Under the pieces are notes generated by a model, which made no database searches, had not been told where the DNA came from, and was given only the letters and a program-made list of their open reading frames with translations. Positions 56,730-64,000 of a stretch of DNA of 64,000 bases are shown piece by piece. Each line of letters begins with the position of its first letter. Positions within the stretch are counted from its first letter, which is position 1. The stretch comes from Aromatoleum buckelii (lineage in GTDB: Bacteria > Pseudomonadota > Gammaproteobacteria > Burkholderiales > Rhodocyclaceae). The stretch spans positions 806,001-870,000 of the forward strand of contig NZ_WTVH02000008.1 of NCBI RefSeq assembly GCF_012910785.2. Direction: 5' to 3'. Both the position numbers and the translations under genes were made by a program.

Positions 56730-57220
56730 ATGAAACGCTCCCCCTCCGCCGGAGATACCGGCCGGCCCGCCGCCGAGACGGACGACACGACAACGAAGCC
56801 TTCCGGCAGCGTCACCGGCGACGAGGCTCCAACCGGCACCCGCCGCACGACTCTCGGCGTCAAGCCGGCTGCGGCCGTCGATGCGGCGCCCGCAGGCGAC
56901 GACGTTCCCGCCCGGAAATCCGGCCTGCGCACGCGCTTCCTGCCGTCGGCCGATCGCCGCGGCACGGGAAAGCCTCCCGAGCGCCAAACGGTCGCCCCGT
57001 CGAAAGACTCGAACGCAAGCCCCGGCCCCGCGCAAGAACCCCCTCATCATCCCCTTCCGCAAGCGGTGATGGTCCGGCTCGCAGGACCGCGAAGGCTCCC
57101 GTTGCCGGACGCACTTCGGACCGCCCGCGGTCCCGCGCTCCCGAGGCCGCCGTACGTCCCCGCTCCGTCGCGACCGCGCCGTCCGTTCCCTCGCCCGCGC
57201 CGACTGACGCGCCGGAAGGG
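56730..57220 (+). other. Out-of-frame N-terminal extension of the RluF-type gene
   Basis: Starting at ATG 56730 ([19 protein letters not shown]) the frame shows strong GC3 and a disordered Pro/Ala/Arg/Lys composition usual for RluF N-termini, but this frame does not continue into the S4/synthase domain. The third frame then shows [12 protein letters not shown], all 12 codons ending in G or C, before a stop at 57069, and the catalytic domain is in the remaining frame. Two single-base changes, or one -1 shift, would join them. Confidence 0.55.
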
Positions 57221-57940
57221 GTGCGGCTGTCGAAAATCATGTCGGAGCGTGGCCTGTGTTCGCGTCGCGAGGCCGACGAGATCATCGAGCGTGGCTGGGT
57301 GTTCGTCGACGGGCAGCGGGTCAGCGAGCTGGGCATCCGCATCGATCCGAACGCCGAAATCACGCTCGCCGCGCAGGCGAAGCGCCGCCAGATGGAGCAG
57401 GTCACGATCCTGCTGCACAAGCCGGTCGGCTACGTGTCCGGGCAGCCCGAGCCGGGTTTCGAGCCGGCGGTGTCGCTGATCGGGCCGGACAACCAGTTCG
57501 ACCGCGCCGACGCGCAGCGCTTCCATCCCTCGCACCTGAAAGGGATCGCGCCTGCGGGACGGCTCGACATCGACTCGACCGGCCTCCTGGTGCTGACGCA
57601 GGACGGAAGGATCGCGCGCCAGCTGATCGGCGACGATTCGAAGGTCGAGAAGGAATACCTGGTGCGGGTCGAAGGTAGACTGGACGAACGCGGCCTCGCG
57701 CTGCTCAATCACGGTCTCGAACTCGACGGCCGGACGCTGCGTCCGGCGAAAGTCGAGTGGCTCAACGAGGATCAGCTTCGCTTCGTGCTGCGCGAAGGCC
57801 GCAAGCGCCAGATCCGGCGAATGTGCGAACTGGTCGGGCTGAAGGTCGTCGGCCTCAAGCGCGTGCGCATCGGGCGCGTCAAGCTCGGCGACCTGCCGCT
57901 CGGGCAGTGGCGCTTTTTACGAGAAGACGAACGCTTCTGA
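57221..57940 (+). CDS. rluF: 23S rRNA pseudouridine synthase, RluF type
   Basis: Modifies uridine in 23S rRNA; RluF acts at position 2604. From GTG 57221 the 239-residue core has an S4 RNA-binding domain ([20 protein letters not shown]) and the synthase domain with catalytic Asp116 in [18 protein letters not shown], then [12 protein letters not shown] and [20 protein letters not shown], ending [13 protein letters not shown]. These place it nearer RluF than RluB. The true start is uncertain: the same frame is open to 56600 but overlaps mrpG, while an ATG at 56730 lies in another frame (see that entry). Confidence 0.8.
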   Translation: MRLSKIMSERGLCSRREADEIIERGWVFVDGQRVSELGIRIDPNAEITLAAQAKRRQMEQVTILLHKPVGYVSGQPEPGFEPAVSLIGPDNQFDRADAQRFHPSHLKGIAPAGRLDIDSTGLLVLTQDGRIARQLIGDDSKVEKEYLVRVEGRLDERGLALLNHGLELDGRTLRPAKVEWLNEDQLRFVLREGRKRQIRRMCELVGLKVVGLKRVRIGRVKLGDLPLGQWRFLREDERF

Positions 57941-58189
57941 ACGCGGCTGCACTTCGTCGCCGAGCCGGGCGCCGCGGACTTTCCGGCGCCGGGGAGGCGG
58001 GGGCGCCCGCCGGCAGGGCAGGCTTGCGGGATCGGTGACGCCGGATTGTTCGGTGAAGATGCCTTTCAGCGGGCAGTCGAAGCCGGGCGGGCAGCCATGC
58101 TCGCACGCACATTCCTGCTGGGTTTCGTCCAGCAGCACCAGTTCCCGTACGGCCTCGCAACGGCCGACCGGCGAGTCGAAGAAACACAT
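57917..58189 (-). CDS. Conserved Cys-rich small protein
   Basis: A 90-residue protein without a recognised domain. It has seven Cys (2, 11, 27, 29, 33, 39, 59): [20 protein letters not shown] followed by [21 protein letters not shown] recall similar short proteins starting M-C-F[10 protein letters not shown] in betaproteobacteria, function unknown. GGAGG five bases before the ATG at 58189 decides the start. The C-terminal 8 residues overlap the end of rluF tail-to-tail. The Cys pattern C-x-C-x3-C-x5-C could bind metal. Confidence 0.7.
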   Translation of the reverse strand: MCFFDSPVGRCEAVRELVLLDETQQECACEHGCPPGFDCPLKGIFTEQSGVTDPASLPCRRAPPPPRRRKVRGARLGDEVQPRSEAFVFS

Positions 58190-58354
58190 GACAACCTCCA
58201 TGCTGTAGTTGCGCGAAGAGCGAATCCGTTGATTCACTGTAGTCGCCATGGACGGCGGCCGCCGCAGCCGATCGCGGGAGTTTGATCTGCCGCAATGAAA
58301 CCGCGTCGGGGACAGGACGAGGGCGTCGCCTGCGCCTCGCGGGTTCCGCGGTTT

Positions 58355-59554
58355 CTATTCGGCGCGCAGCGCTTCGACCGGATCGAGCCGCGCCGCCTTG
58401 CGCGCCGGCAGCACGCCGGCGAGCAGGCCGATGGCGATCGCGAGCACTTCGGCGACGACGACGAAATGCCATGGCGTGCGCACTGGCAGTGCCGGCACGA
58501 GCAGCCCGACGAGCTGCGCGAGGCCGGCTCCGGCGAGGAGGCCGAGCGCGCCGCCGATCGCGGCCAGTGCGACCGCCTCGCCGAGGAACAGGCCGAGTAT
58601 CGTCGCGCGCCGCGCGCCGAGCGCGACGAGCAGGCCGATCTCGTTCGTGCGCTCGGTGACTGCGATCGTCATGATCGTGACGATGCCGACGCCGCCGACG
58701 GCAAGCGAGATGCCGCCGAGCGCGCCGACTGCCGCGGTGAGAATGTCGAGAATGTTCGACAGCCGCGCGAGCATGTCTTCCTGTGTCGTCAGCGTCACGT
58801 CGTCCTGACCATGGCGCGCCGCCAGCAGCGTGCGGATCGCTTCCGCCACCGCCGCCGCCGGCGTCGTCTCCGCGTAGGTGACGTCGATCTCCATCAGCCC
58901 TTCGCGGTTGTACAGCGCGAGCGCGCGTGCCGTCGGAATATAGGCGGTGTCGTCGAGATCCACGCCGAGGAACTGGCCTTTCTCCGCCATGACGCCGATG
59001 ACGCGATAGCGCTCGCCGCCGATGCGCAGGCGCTCGCCGAGCGCGTTCGCGTTGCCGAACAGCTCGCGCTTGAGCTTTGCGCCGAGCACGACGAACGCGC
59101 GCGCGCCGACCGGGTCGTCCGGCGGCAGGAAACGGCCGATGCCGACCCGCATCGAGAAGAGCCGGTCCATCTCGGCGCCCACGCCGTAGATGGTGGTGCG
59201 CCGCACCCGCCCGGCCGCGGAGACTTCCGAGTTGCCATGCACGACCGGCGTCATGCCGGTGACGAGCGGCAGGCGAGCGATCGCGGCGGCGTCGTCGAGC
59301 GTAAGCTCGCGCGTCGTGCTCGGCAGCCCGGGCGGACCGCCGCGCGCGCCCTGCCGGCCGGGCGTGACCTGGATGATGTTGGTGCCGAACTGTGTGAATT
59401 CCTTGAGCACGAACTGGTGCAGGCCTTCGCCGATCGAGGTCAGCAGGATCACCGCGGCGATGCCGACGCCGATGCCGAGCAGCGTCAAAAAGCTGCGCAG
59501 CCGGTGGGCGACGAGCGAGCGCAGCGCGAGCTGGAGGAAGTCGGCGAGGCTCAT
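58355..59554 (-). CDS. MacB-like ABC transporter permease (second)
   Basis: A 399-residue permease of the MacB/FtsX/LolE type: one N-terminal span (LRSFLTLLGIGVGIAAVILL), a large periplasmic domain (about 45-270) and three C-terminal spans with GGVGIVTIMTIAVTERTNEI then GLLVALGARRATI and a closing LPARKAARLDPVEALRAE. Overlaps the upstream permease as ATGA. No fused ATPase; it relies on the separate ATP-binding subunit. Confidence 0.9.
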   Translation of the reverse strand: MSLADFLQLALRSLVAHRLRSFLTLLGIGVGIAAVILLTSIGEGLHQFVLKEFTQFGTNIIQVTPGRQGARGGPPGLPSTTRELTLDDAAAIARLPLVTGMTPVVHGNSEVSAAGRVRRTTIYGVGAEMDRLFSMRVGIGRFLPPDDPVGARAFVVLGAKLKRELFGNANALGERLRIGGERYRVIGVMAEKGQFLGVDLDDTAYIPTARALALYNREGLMEIDVTYAETTPAAAVAEAIRTLLAARHGQDDVTLTTQEDMLARLSNILDILTAAVGALGGISLAVGGVGIVTIMTIAVTERTNEIGLLVALGARRATILGLFLGEAVALAAIGGALGLLAGAGLAQLVGLLVPALPVRTPWHFVVVAEVLAIAIGLLAGVLPARKAARLDPVEALRAE

Positions 59555-60759
59555 CGCTTCGCCAGCGCCTGCACCGGGTCGAGGCGCGCGGCGCGGCGTG
59601 CCGGCATCACGCCGAACAGCACGCCGGTCACGATTGCCGTGCCGAGCCCGGCGTACACGGCCCAGTCCGGCGGCCAGGCCGGCAGCACCGGGAACGCGAG
59701 CCGCAGCCCCCACGCGCCCAGATGACCGAGCGCGAGGCCGGCGAGTGCGCCGGCGAGCGACAGCAGCGCCGCTTCGGCGAGAAAGGCGAGGCGGATGTTG
59801 CGCCCGGTCGCGCCGAGCGCCTTCAGCAGGCCGATCTCCGCAGTGCGCTGCGTGACCGCGACCAGCATCACGTTCATCACGAGGATGCCGGCGACCGCGA
59901 GGCTGATCGCGGCGATGCCGGCGACCGCGAACGTCAGCGCGCCGAGGATGCGATCGAAGGTGCCGAGCACCGCATCCTGCGTGATCACGGTGATGTCGAG
60001 TTCGCCGTCGCGGCGCGTGCGCATGATGTCTTCGACCTGGCGCTGGGCCGAGGCGAGCGCGTCGCGGCTGCGTGCCTCGACCATCACGCGGAAAAGGGTG
60101 TTGGTGTTGAACATCGCCTGCGCCGTCGCGACCGGCACGACGACGAGCTCGTCGGTGTTCATGCCCAGGCCCTGACCGGATTTTTCGAGCACGCCGATGA
60201 CGCGCAGCCGCCGGTCGCCGATGCGGATCATGCGGCCGACCGCGGGCTCGATGCCGAAGAGCTCGTCGCGCAGCGTCGCGCCGAGCACCGCGACGGACGA
60301 CGCGCGTTCGAGATCCTCGCGCGGCAGGAAGCGCCCGAGCGCCATGCGGTAACCGCGGATGCCGAGGTAGTCCGCGCTGGTGCCGAGCACGAGCACTTCG
60401 CGCAGCCGTCCGCCGTACGCGATTTCGGAATTGCCGAGCGTCAGTGGGGTGATGCGCTGCACGTCGGGCGCGCGCAGCAGCGCCGCGGCGTCGCGCACCG
60501 TGAGATCGCGCGGCGTGCTCGTGAAAAGACTGCCGAGACCGACGCCGCCGGTTTCCGAGCGGCCGGGCAACACGATGATGAGGTTGCTGCCGAGCGCAGA
60601 GAACTCGTTGACGACGTAACGGCGTGCGCCGTCGCCGAGGGCCGTCAGCACCACGACCGCGGCGACGCCGATCGACATCGCGAGGACCATCAGCGCGGTG
60701 CGCAGCGGGTAGCCGGTGGCCGCGCGCGTCGCGAAGCGCAGAGTGTCGGCAGGCGTCAT
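59551..60759 (-). CDS. MacB-like ABC transporter permease (first)
   Basis: A 402-residue permease of the same architecture: N-terminal span (LMVLAMSIGVAAVVVLTALG), periplasmic domain with VLPGRSETGGVGLGSLFTST, and a C-terminal block ILVMNVMLVAVTQRTAEIGL, KALGATGRNIRL, ending PARRAARLDPVQALAKR. The ATG directly follows the ATPase stop (TGAATG). Shares the family but diverges from the second permease, so the pair probably forms a heterodimer. Confidence 0.9.
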   Translation of the reverse strand: MTPADTLRFATRAATGYPLRTALMVLAMSIGVAAVVVLTALGDGARRYVVNEFSALGSNLIIVLPGRSETGGVGLGSLFTSTPRDLTVRDAAALLRAPDVQRITPLTLGNSEIAYGGRLREVLVLGTSADYLGIRGYRMALGRFLPREDLERASSVAVLGATLRDELFGIEPAVGRMIRIGDRRLRVIGVLEKSGQGLGMNTDELVVVPVATAQAMFNTNTLFRVMVEARSRDALASAQRQVEDIMRTRRDGELDITVITQDAVLGTFDRILGALTFAVAGIAAISLAVAGILVMNVMLVAVTQRTAEIGLLKALGATGRNIRLAFLAEAALLSLAGALAGLALGHLGAWGLRLAFPVLPAWPPDWAVYAGLGTAIVTGVLFGVMPARRAARLDPVQALAKR

Positions 60760-61458
60760 TCAGGGGGTTGAAGCGGCGTCCGCACGCAGGTCGGCGACGA
60801 GCGCGCCGTCTTCCATCATCAGCCGGCGCCGCGCCCGCCCGCCCATGACCGGGTCGTGGGTGACGACGATCAGCGTCACGCCCGACGCGTTCAGGCTCTC
60901 GAGCAGCGCGGTGACGTCCTGGCCGGTCGCGCGGTCGAGGTTGCCGGTCGGCTCGTCGGCGAGGATCATCGCCGGGCGCATGATCGTCGCGCGCGCGATC
61001 GCGACGCGCTGGCGCTGGCCGCCGGACAGTTCGTCGGGGCGATGGTCGGCGCGCGTATCGAGACCGAAGTTCTTCAGCGCTTCGGCGACGCGCGGCGCGC
61101 GCTCGGCAAGTGGCACGCCGGCGAGCATCAGCGGCAGCGCGATATTCTCGGCGGCGGTGAGCCGCGGCACGAGGTGGAAGCTCTGGAACACGAAGCCGAT
61201 GCGGTTGCGGCGGACTTCGGCCTGCTCGTCGGCGGTGAGCGTCGTCACGTCGCGCCCTTCGAGCCGGTAGGTGCCGCCATTCGGCCGGTCGAGCAGGCCG
61301 AGCAGGTTCAGCAACGTGGACTTGCCGGAACCGGACGGCCCCATCACGGCGACGTATTCGCCGGCCTCGATCGCGACCGTCACGGCGTGCAGCGCATGCA
61401 CTTCGCTGTCGCCGAGCTTGAATACGCGTTCGATGTCGGAGAGTTCGATCTGCGCCAT
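60760..61458 (-). CDS. ABC transporter ATP-binding protein (MacB/LolD type)
   Basis: A 232-residue ATPase for the two permeases. Walker A is G-P-S-G-S-G-K-S-T at 40-48, the Q-loop is RNRIGFVFQSFHLVPRLTA, the signature is LSGGQRQRVAIARA, Walker B is ILADEPTGNLD, and the switch His is in VVTHDPVMG. ATG 61458 (MAQIELSDIERVFKLGD) is the family-like start; a longer open frame extends upstream into the adaptor gene. Eight bases after the adaptor stop. Confidence 0.92.
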   Translation of the reverse strand: MAQIELSDIERVFKLGDSEVHALHAVTVAIEAGEYVAVMGPSGSGKSTLLNLLGLLDRPNGGTYRLEGRDVTTLTADEQAEVRRNRIGFVFQSFHLVPRLTAAENIALPLMLAGVPLAERAPRVAEALKNFGLDTRADHRPDELSGGQRQRVAIARATIMRPAMILADEPTGNLDRATGQDVTALLESLNASGVTLIVVTHDPVMGGRARRRLMMEDGALVADLRADAASTP

Positions 61459-61465
61459 GGGTGTT

Positions 61466-62638
61466 TCAGCGCGCGGCGCGTCCGTCGTTTTCCGGGTCGA
61501 CCCGCGCGCCGGGCTTGACGCCCTCGCGTTCGAGCGAGCTGACGATGCGGTCCCCCGCGGCGAGGCCGTCGAGCACTTCCGTGTAGTCCCAGTTCGCCAC
61601 CCCGGGCTTGATCTCGCGCGCTTCGAGCGTGCCGTCCGATTCCCGATAAAGCAGCACCTGGTTGCCTTCCTGCAGCGTCGCGGTCGGGATGCGCAGCACG
61701 TTCTCGCGCACGTCGAGCACGATCTCCGCGTCGGCGCTGTAGCCGACGAGCAGGCCGCGCGCTTCGTCGGGCCGGACGAATTCGACGTCGACATCCACCG
61801 TGCGCGCCTGCTTCTCGACCGCGGTGATGTAAGGGGCGATGCGCTTGACCTTCGCGTCGAACACTTTCCCTGGCAGCGCGTCGAGGGTCACGCGGGCGCG
61901 CTGGCCGGGGTGGATTTTCGGCGCGTCGATCTCGTCCATCGGCGCCTTGACGTACAGGCAGCTGTCGTCGATCAGGTCGATCGCGGGCGGCGTCGGCACG
62001 CCCGGCGGCGACGGGGTGGAATATTCGCCGAGCTCGCCGGTGATCTTCGCGACCGTGCCGGCAAACGGCGCGATCAGCACAGTGCGCTGCCGGTCGGTCG
62101 CGGTCGCGTCGATCTGCGCTTCTGCGGTGCGCGTGTCGGCGCGCGCGGTTTCGCAGGCCGCCCGGAGAGCCCGGGCTTCGGTGCGGGCCTGCTCCTCGCG
62201 CGAGGCCGAAATGAAATTGCGCTGAAAGAGTTCCGTTTGGCGGGCCGCTTCGCGTTCGGCATTGTCGGCCTGCGTGCAGGCTTCCTGCACGCGTTTGCGC
62301 GCTGTCTCGAGTTGCGCGCGGTTGACGGCGAGCCGGGCGTCCTGGTCGGCGTTCCACAGCCGCATCAGCACCTGCCCGGCTTCGACCCGGTCGCCTTCCT
62401 CGACGCCGAGAAAATCGATGCGCCCGCCGACGATCGTCGACAGCCGGGTGCGCTGGCACGCTTCGATCTCCCCGGCGCGCGTATTCGACAGCGTCGCCTC
62501 GACGACGCCATGCCCGACTTCGACGAGCAGCACCGGGACCGGTTTCGGGCGGGTGAACCACCAGACGGCGGTGGCGACGAGGGCAAGGACGAGAAGGGTG
62601 ACGACAACCGCGCGGACGCGGCGAAGGAGGGGAGTCAT
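61466..62638 (-). CDS. Periplasmic adaptor (HlyD/MacA-type membrane fusion protein)
   Basis: A 390-residue adaptor: a single N-terminal span (about 10-28), a biotinyl-lipoyl half (EVGHGVVEATLSNTRAGEIE), a coiled-coil hairpin (about 90-165, Glu/Arg/Ala rich) and barrel domains containing VLIAPFAGTVAKITGELGEY and QRARVTLDALPGKVFDAKVK. Links the MacB-type pump to an outer-membrane channel, not encoded here. First gene of the four-gene efflux operon; substrate unknown. Confidence 0.88.
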   Translation of the reverse strand: MTPLLRRVRAVVVTLLVLALVATAVWWFTRPKPVPVLLVEVGHGVVEATLSNTRAGEIEACQRTRLSTIVGGRIDFLGVEEGDRVEAGQVLMRLWNADQDARLAVNRAQLETARKRVQEACTQADNAEREAARQTELFQRNFISASREEQARTEARALRAACETARADTRTAEAQIDATATDRQRTVLIAPFAGTVAKITGELGEYSTPSPPGVPTPPAIDLIDDSCLYVKAPMDEIDAPKIHPGQRARVTLDALPGKVFDAKVKRIAPYITAVEKQARTVDVDVEFVRPDEARGLLVGYSADAEIVLDVRENVLRIPTATLQEGNQVLLYRESDGTLEAREIKPGVANWDYTEVLDGLAAGDRIVSSLEREGVKPGARVDPENDGRAAR

Positions 62639-62759
62639 CGGCTTTCAATCGGCATTTTTCGCCGATGATCCGCCGATGCCCGCGGCGGCGCAACCGCGAT
62701 TCCGGCTGCCGCCGCCGGACGCGCCGGCGGTCGTGCGGAGCCGTTCCCGGATGGGCCGC

Positions 62760-64000
62760 TTATCCTTTGGTCTTGCTCCACGAGTCCTTCAGCGTCACGG
62801 TGCGGTTGAAGACCGGTGCTCCGGCGGTCGAATCGATGCGGTCGGCGACGAAGTAACCGTGGCGCTCGAACTGGAAATGGTCTTCCGGCCGGGCGTTCGC
62901 GAGCGCCGGTTCGAGCTGCGCGCGGATCGTCAGCTTCGACGTGTCGTTGAAGTCGTCGATGTAGCTGCGCTCGAAATCCTCCGGATCGCCTTCGCGCCGG
63001 TTGCCCGGGTAGGGATGGGCGAACAGCCGGTCGTAGAGCCGCACCTCGGCTTCGTACGCGTGCGCGACGGATACCCAGTGCAGGTTGCCCTTGACCTTCA
63101 CCGAGTCGGCGCCCGGCGTGCCGGATTTCGTGTCCGGCAGATATTCGCACAGCACTGCGGTGACGTTGCCGTCGGCGTCTTTCTCGTAGCCGGAGCATTT
63201 GACGACGTAGCCGTAGCGCAGCCGCGCCATGTTGCCGGGGTAGAGGCGGTGGAAGCCTTTGGCCGGCGTTTCCATGAAGTCCTCGCGCTCGATCCACAGT
63301 TCGCCCGAGAACGGCATCGGCCGTTTGCCCAGTTCGGGCTTGAGCGGATGGTTCGGCGCTTCGCACTGCTCGCTGTGCCCTTCCGGGTAGTTCGTGATGA
63401 CGAGCTTCAACGGATCGAGCACTGCGACGCGCCGCTCGGCGGCGTCGTTCAGGTCCTCGCGCATGCATTCCTCGAGCACGCTGACGTCGATCCACGTATC
63501 CGACTTCGTCACGCCGATGCGCTCGGCGAAGAGACGGAAGCCTGCTGCCGTGAAGCCGCGCCGGCGCGCGCCGACGAGCGTCGGCAGGCGCGGGTCGTCC
63601 CAGCCGTCGACATGGTGTTCATCGACGAGCTGGATCAGCTTGCGCTTCGAGAGCACGACGTAAGTCAGGTTAAGTCGCGCGAATTCAATCTGCTGCGGCA
63701 GCGGCCGCGGGAAGAAACCGCCGGTCGCGAGCGCGTCGAGCAGCCAGTCGTAGAACGGGCGCTGGTCCTCGAACTCGAGCGTGCACAGCGAATGCGTGAT
63801 GCCTTCGATCGCGTCCTCGATCGGATGCGCGAAGGTGTACATCGGGTAGATGCACCAGGCGTCGCCGGTGCGGTGGTGAGTCGCGCGGCGAATGCGATAG
63901 ATCGCCGGGTCGCGCAGGTTCAGATTCGGCGAGGTCATGTCGACTTTCGCGCGCAGGATGTGCTGCCCGTCGGTGAACTCGCCGGCGCGCATGCGGCGGA
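62760..64000 (-). CDS. glnS: Glutaminyl-tRNA synthetase, C-terminal part (cut by window edge)
   Basis: The 5' end lies beyond the right edge; 412 residues are visible. They include MRAGEFTDGQHILRAKVDMT, RTGDAWCIYPMYTFAHPIED, EGITHSLCTLEFEDQRPFYD, the KMSKS-equivalent VLSKRK, and RRRGFTAAGFRLFAERIGVT, followed by the anticodon-binding beta-barrels with PFSGELWIEREDF and NRTVTLKDSW near the end. The stretch aligns by eye with E. coli GlnS from its mid catalytic domain to the C-terminus. Charges tRNA-Gln directly. Confidence 0.95.
   Translation of the reverse strand, partial: RRMRAGEFTDGQHILRAKVDMTSPNLNLRDPAIYRIRRATHHRTGDAWCIYPMYTFAHPIEDAIEGITHSLCTLEFEDQRPFYDWLLDALATGGFFPRPLPQQIEFARLNLTYVVLSKRKLIQLVDEHHVDGWDDPRLPTLVGARRRGFTAAGFRLFAERIGVTKSDTWIDVSVLEECMREDLNDAAERRVAVLDPLKLVITNYPEGHSEQCEAPNHPLKPELGKRPMPFSGELWIEREDFMETPAKGFHRLYPGNMARLRYGYVVKCSGYEKDADGNVTAVLCEYLPDTKSGTPGADSVKVKGNLHWVSVAHAYEAEVRLYDRLFAHPYPGNRREGDPEDFERSYIDDFNDTSKLTIRAQLEPALANARPEDHFQFERHGYFVADRIDSTAGAPVFNRTVTLKDSWSKTKG

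Overview
The window reads as a stretch of core chromosome from a GC-rich betaproteobacterium, most likely a Rhodocyclales member (Azoarcus/Aromatoleum/Thauera type). The reasons are the very high GC3, the BPSS1780-type membrane protein beside a type II ThrB, DUF2782 and polA, the overlapping LPS-core operon, and the B12 salvage cluster under cobalamin riboswitches. Genus level is inference from gene order and protein style. I see no tRNA, rRNA, CRISPR array, insertion sequence or prophage.

Layout. 1-6.7 kb: housekeeping genes (BPSS1780 membrane protein, thrB, DUF2782, a LOG-family nucleotide hydrolase, polA, an AGCS sodium:amino acid symporter). 6.9-21.6 kb: cell-surface polysaccharide. On the + strand are a carbamoyltransferase, a GT2 glycosyltransferase, a GT-B-like protein, an O-antigen ligase/polymerase and msbA. 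Converging on these from the - strand is a tightly overlapping LPS inner-core operon, rfaE1-hldD-waaF-waaC-waaG-waaP, ending in a protein with two kinase-like domains. 21.8-33.9 kb: cobalamin. A - strand operon carries cobU, a GGDEF protein, cobT, cobS and cobC; a + strand operon led by a cobalamin riboswitch carries btuB, btuC, btuD, cobO, cobA and cbiA; a second riboswitch precedes bluB.

34-46 kb: a LysR/GcvA-type regulator, acpH, a mechanosensitive channel with a probable small ORF ahead of it, a lytic transglycosylase with a long leader, a divergent pckG/maeB pair controlling C4/C3 flux, a patatin-like lipase and a PbpG-type peptidoglycan endopeptidase. 45.5-49.3 kb: lactate utilisation (lutABC) with a divergent IclR regulator and a visible promoter/operator. 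49.4-56.7 kb: sodium/proton exchange, a PF07399-type antiporter followed by a complete Mrp operon with an A/B fusion. 56.7-64 kb: an RluF-type pseudouridine synthase whose N-terminal extension lies out of frame, a Cys-rich small protein, a MacA/MacB-like efflux operon with two permeases, and glnS running off the right edge.

Functionally the window joins envelope building (core sugar synthesis, transfer, phosphorylation, lipid A export, ligation), B12 uptake and remodelling, and organic-acid and sodium physiology. Nothing here forces the claim of a wholly new system. The most unusual items are the tandem-kinase LPS protein, the out-of-frame RluF extension, the small ORF ahead of mscS, the GGDEF protein inside the B12 operon, and the long leader of the transglycosylase gene.
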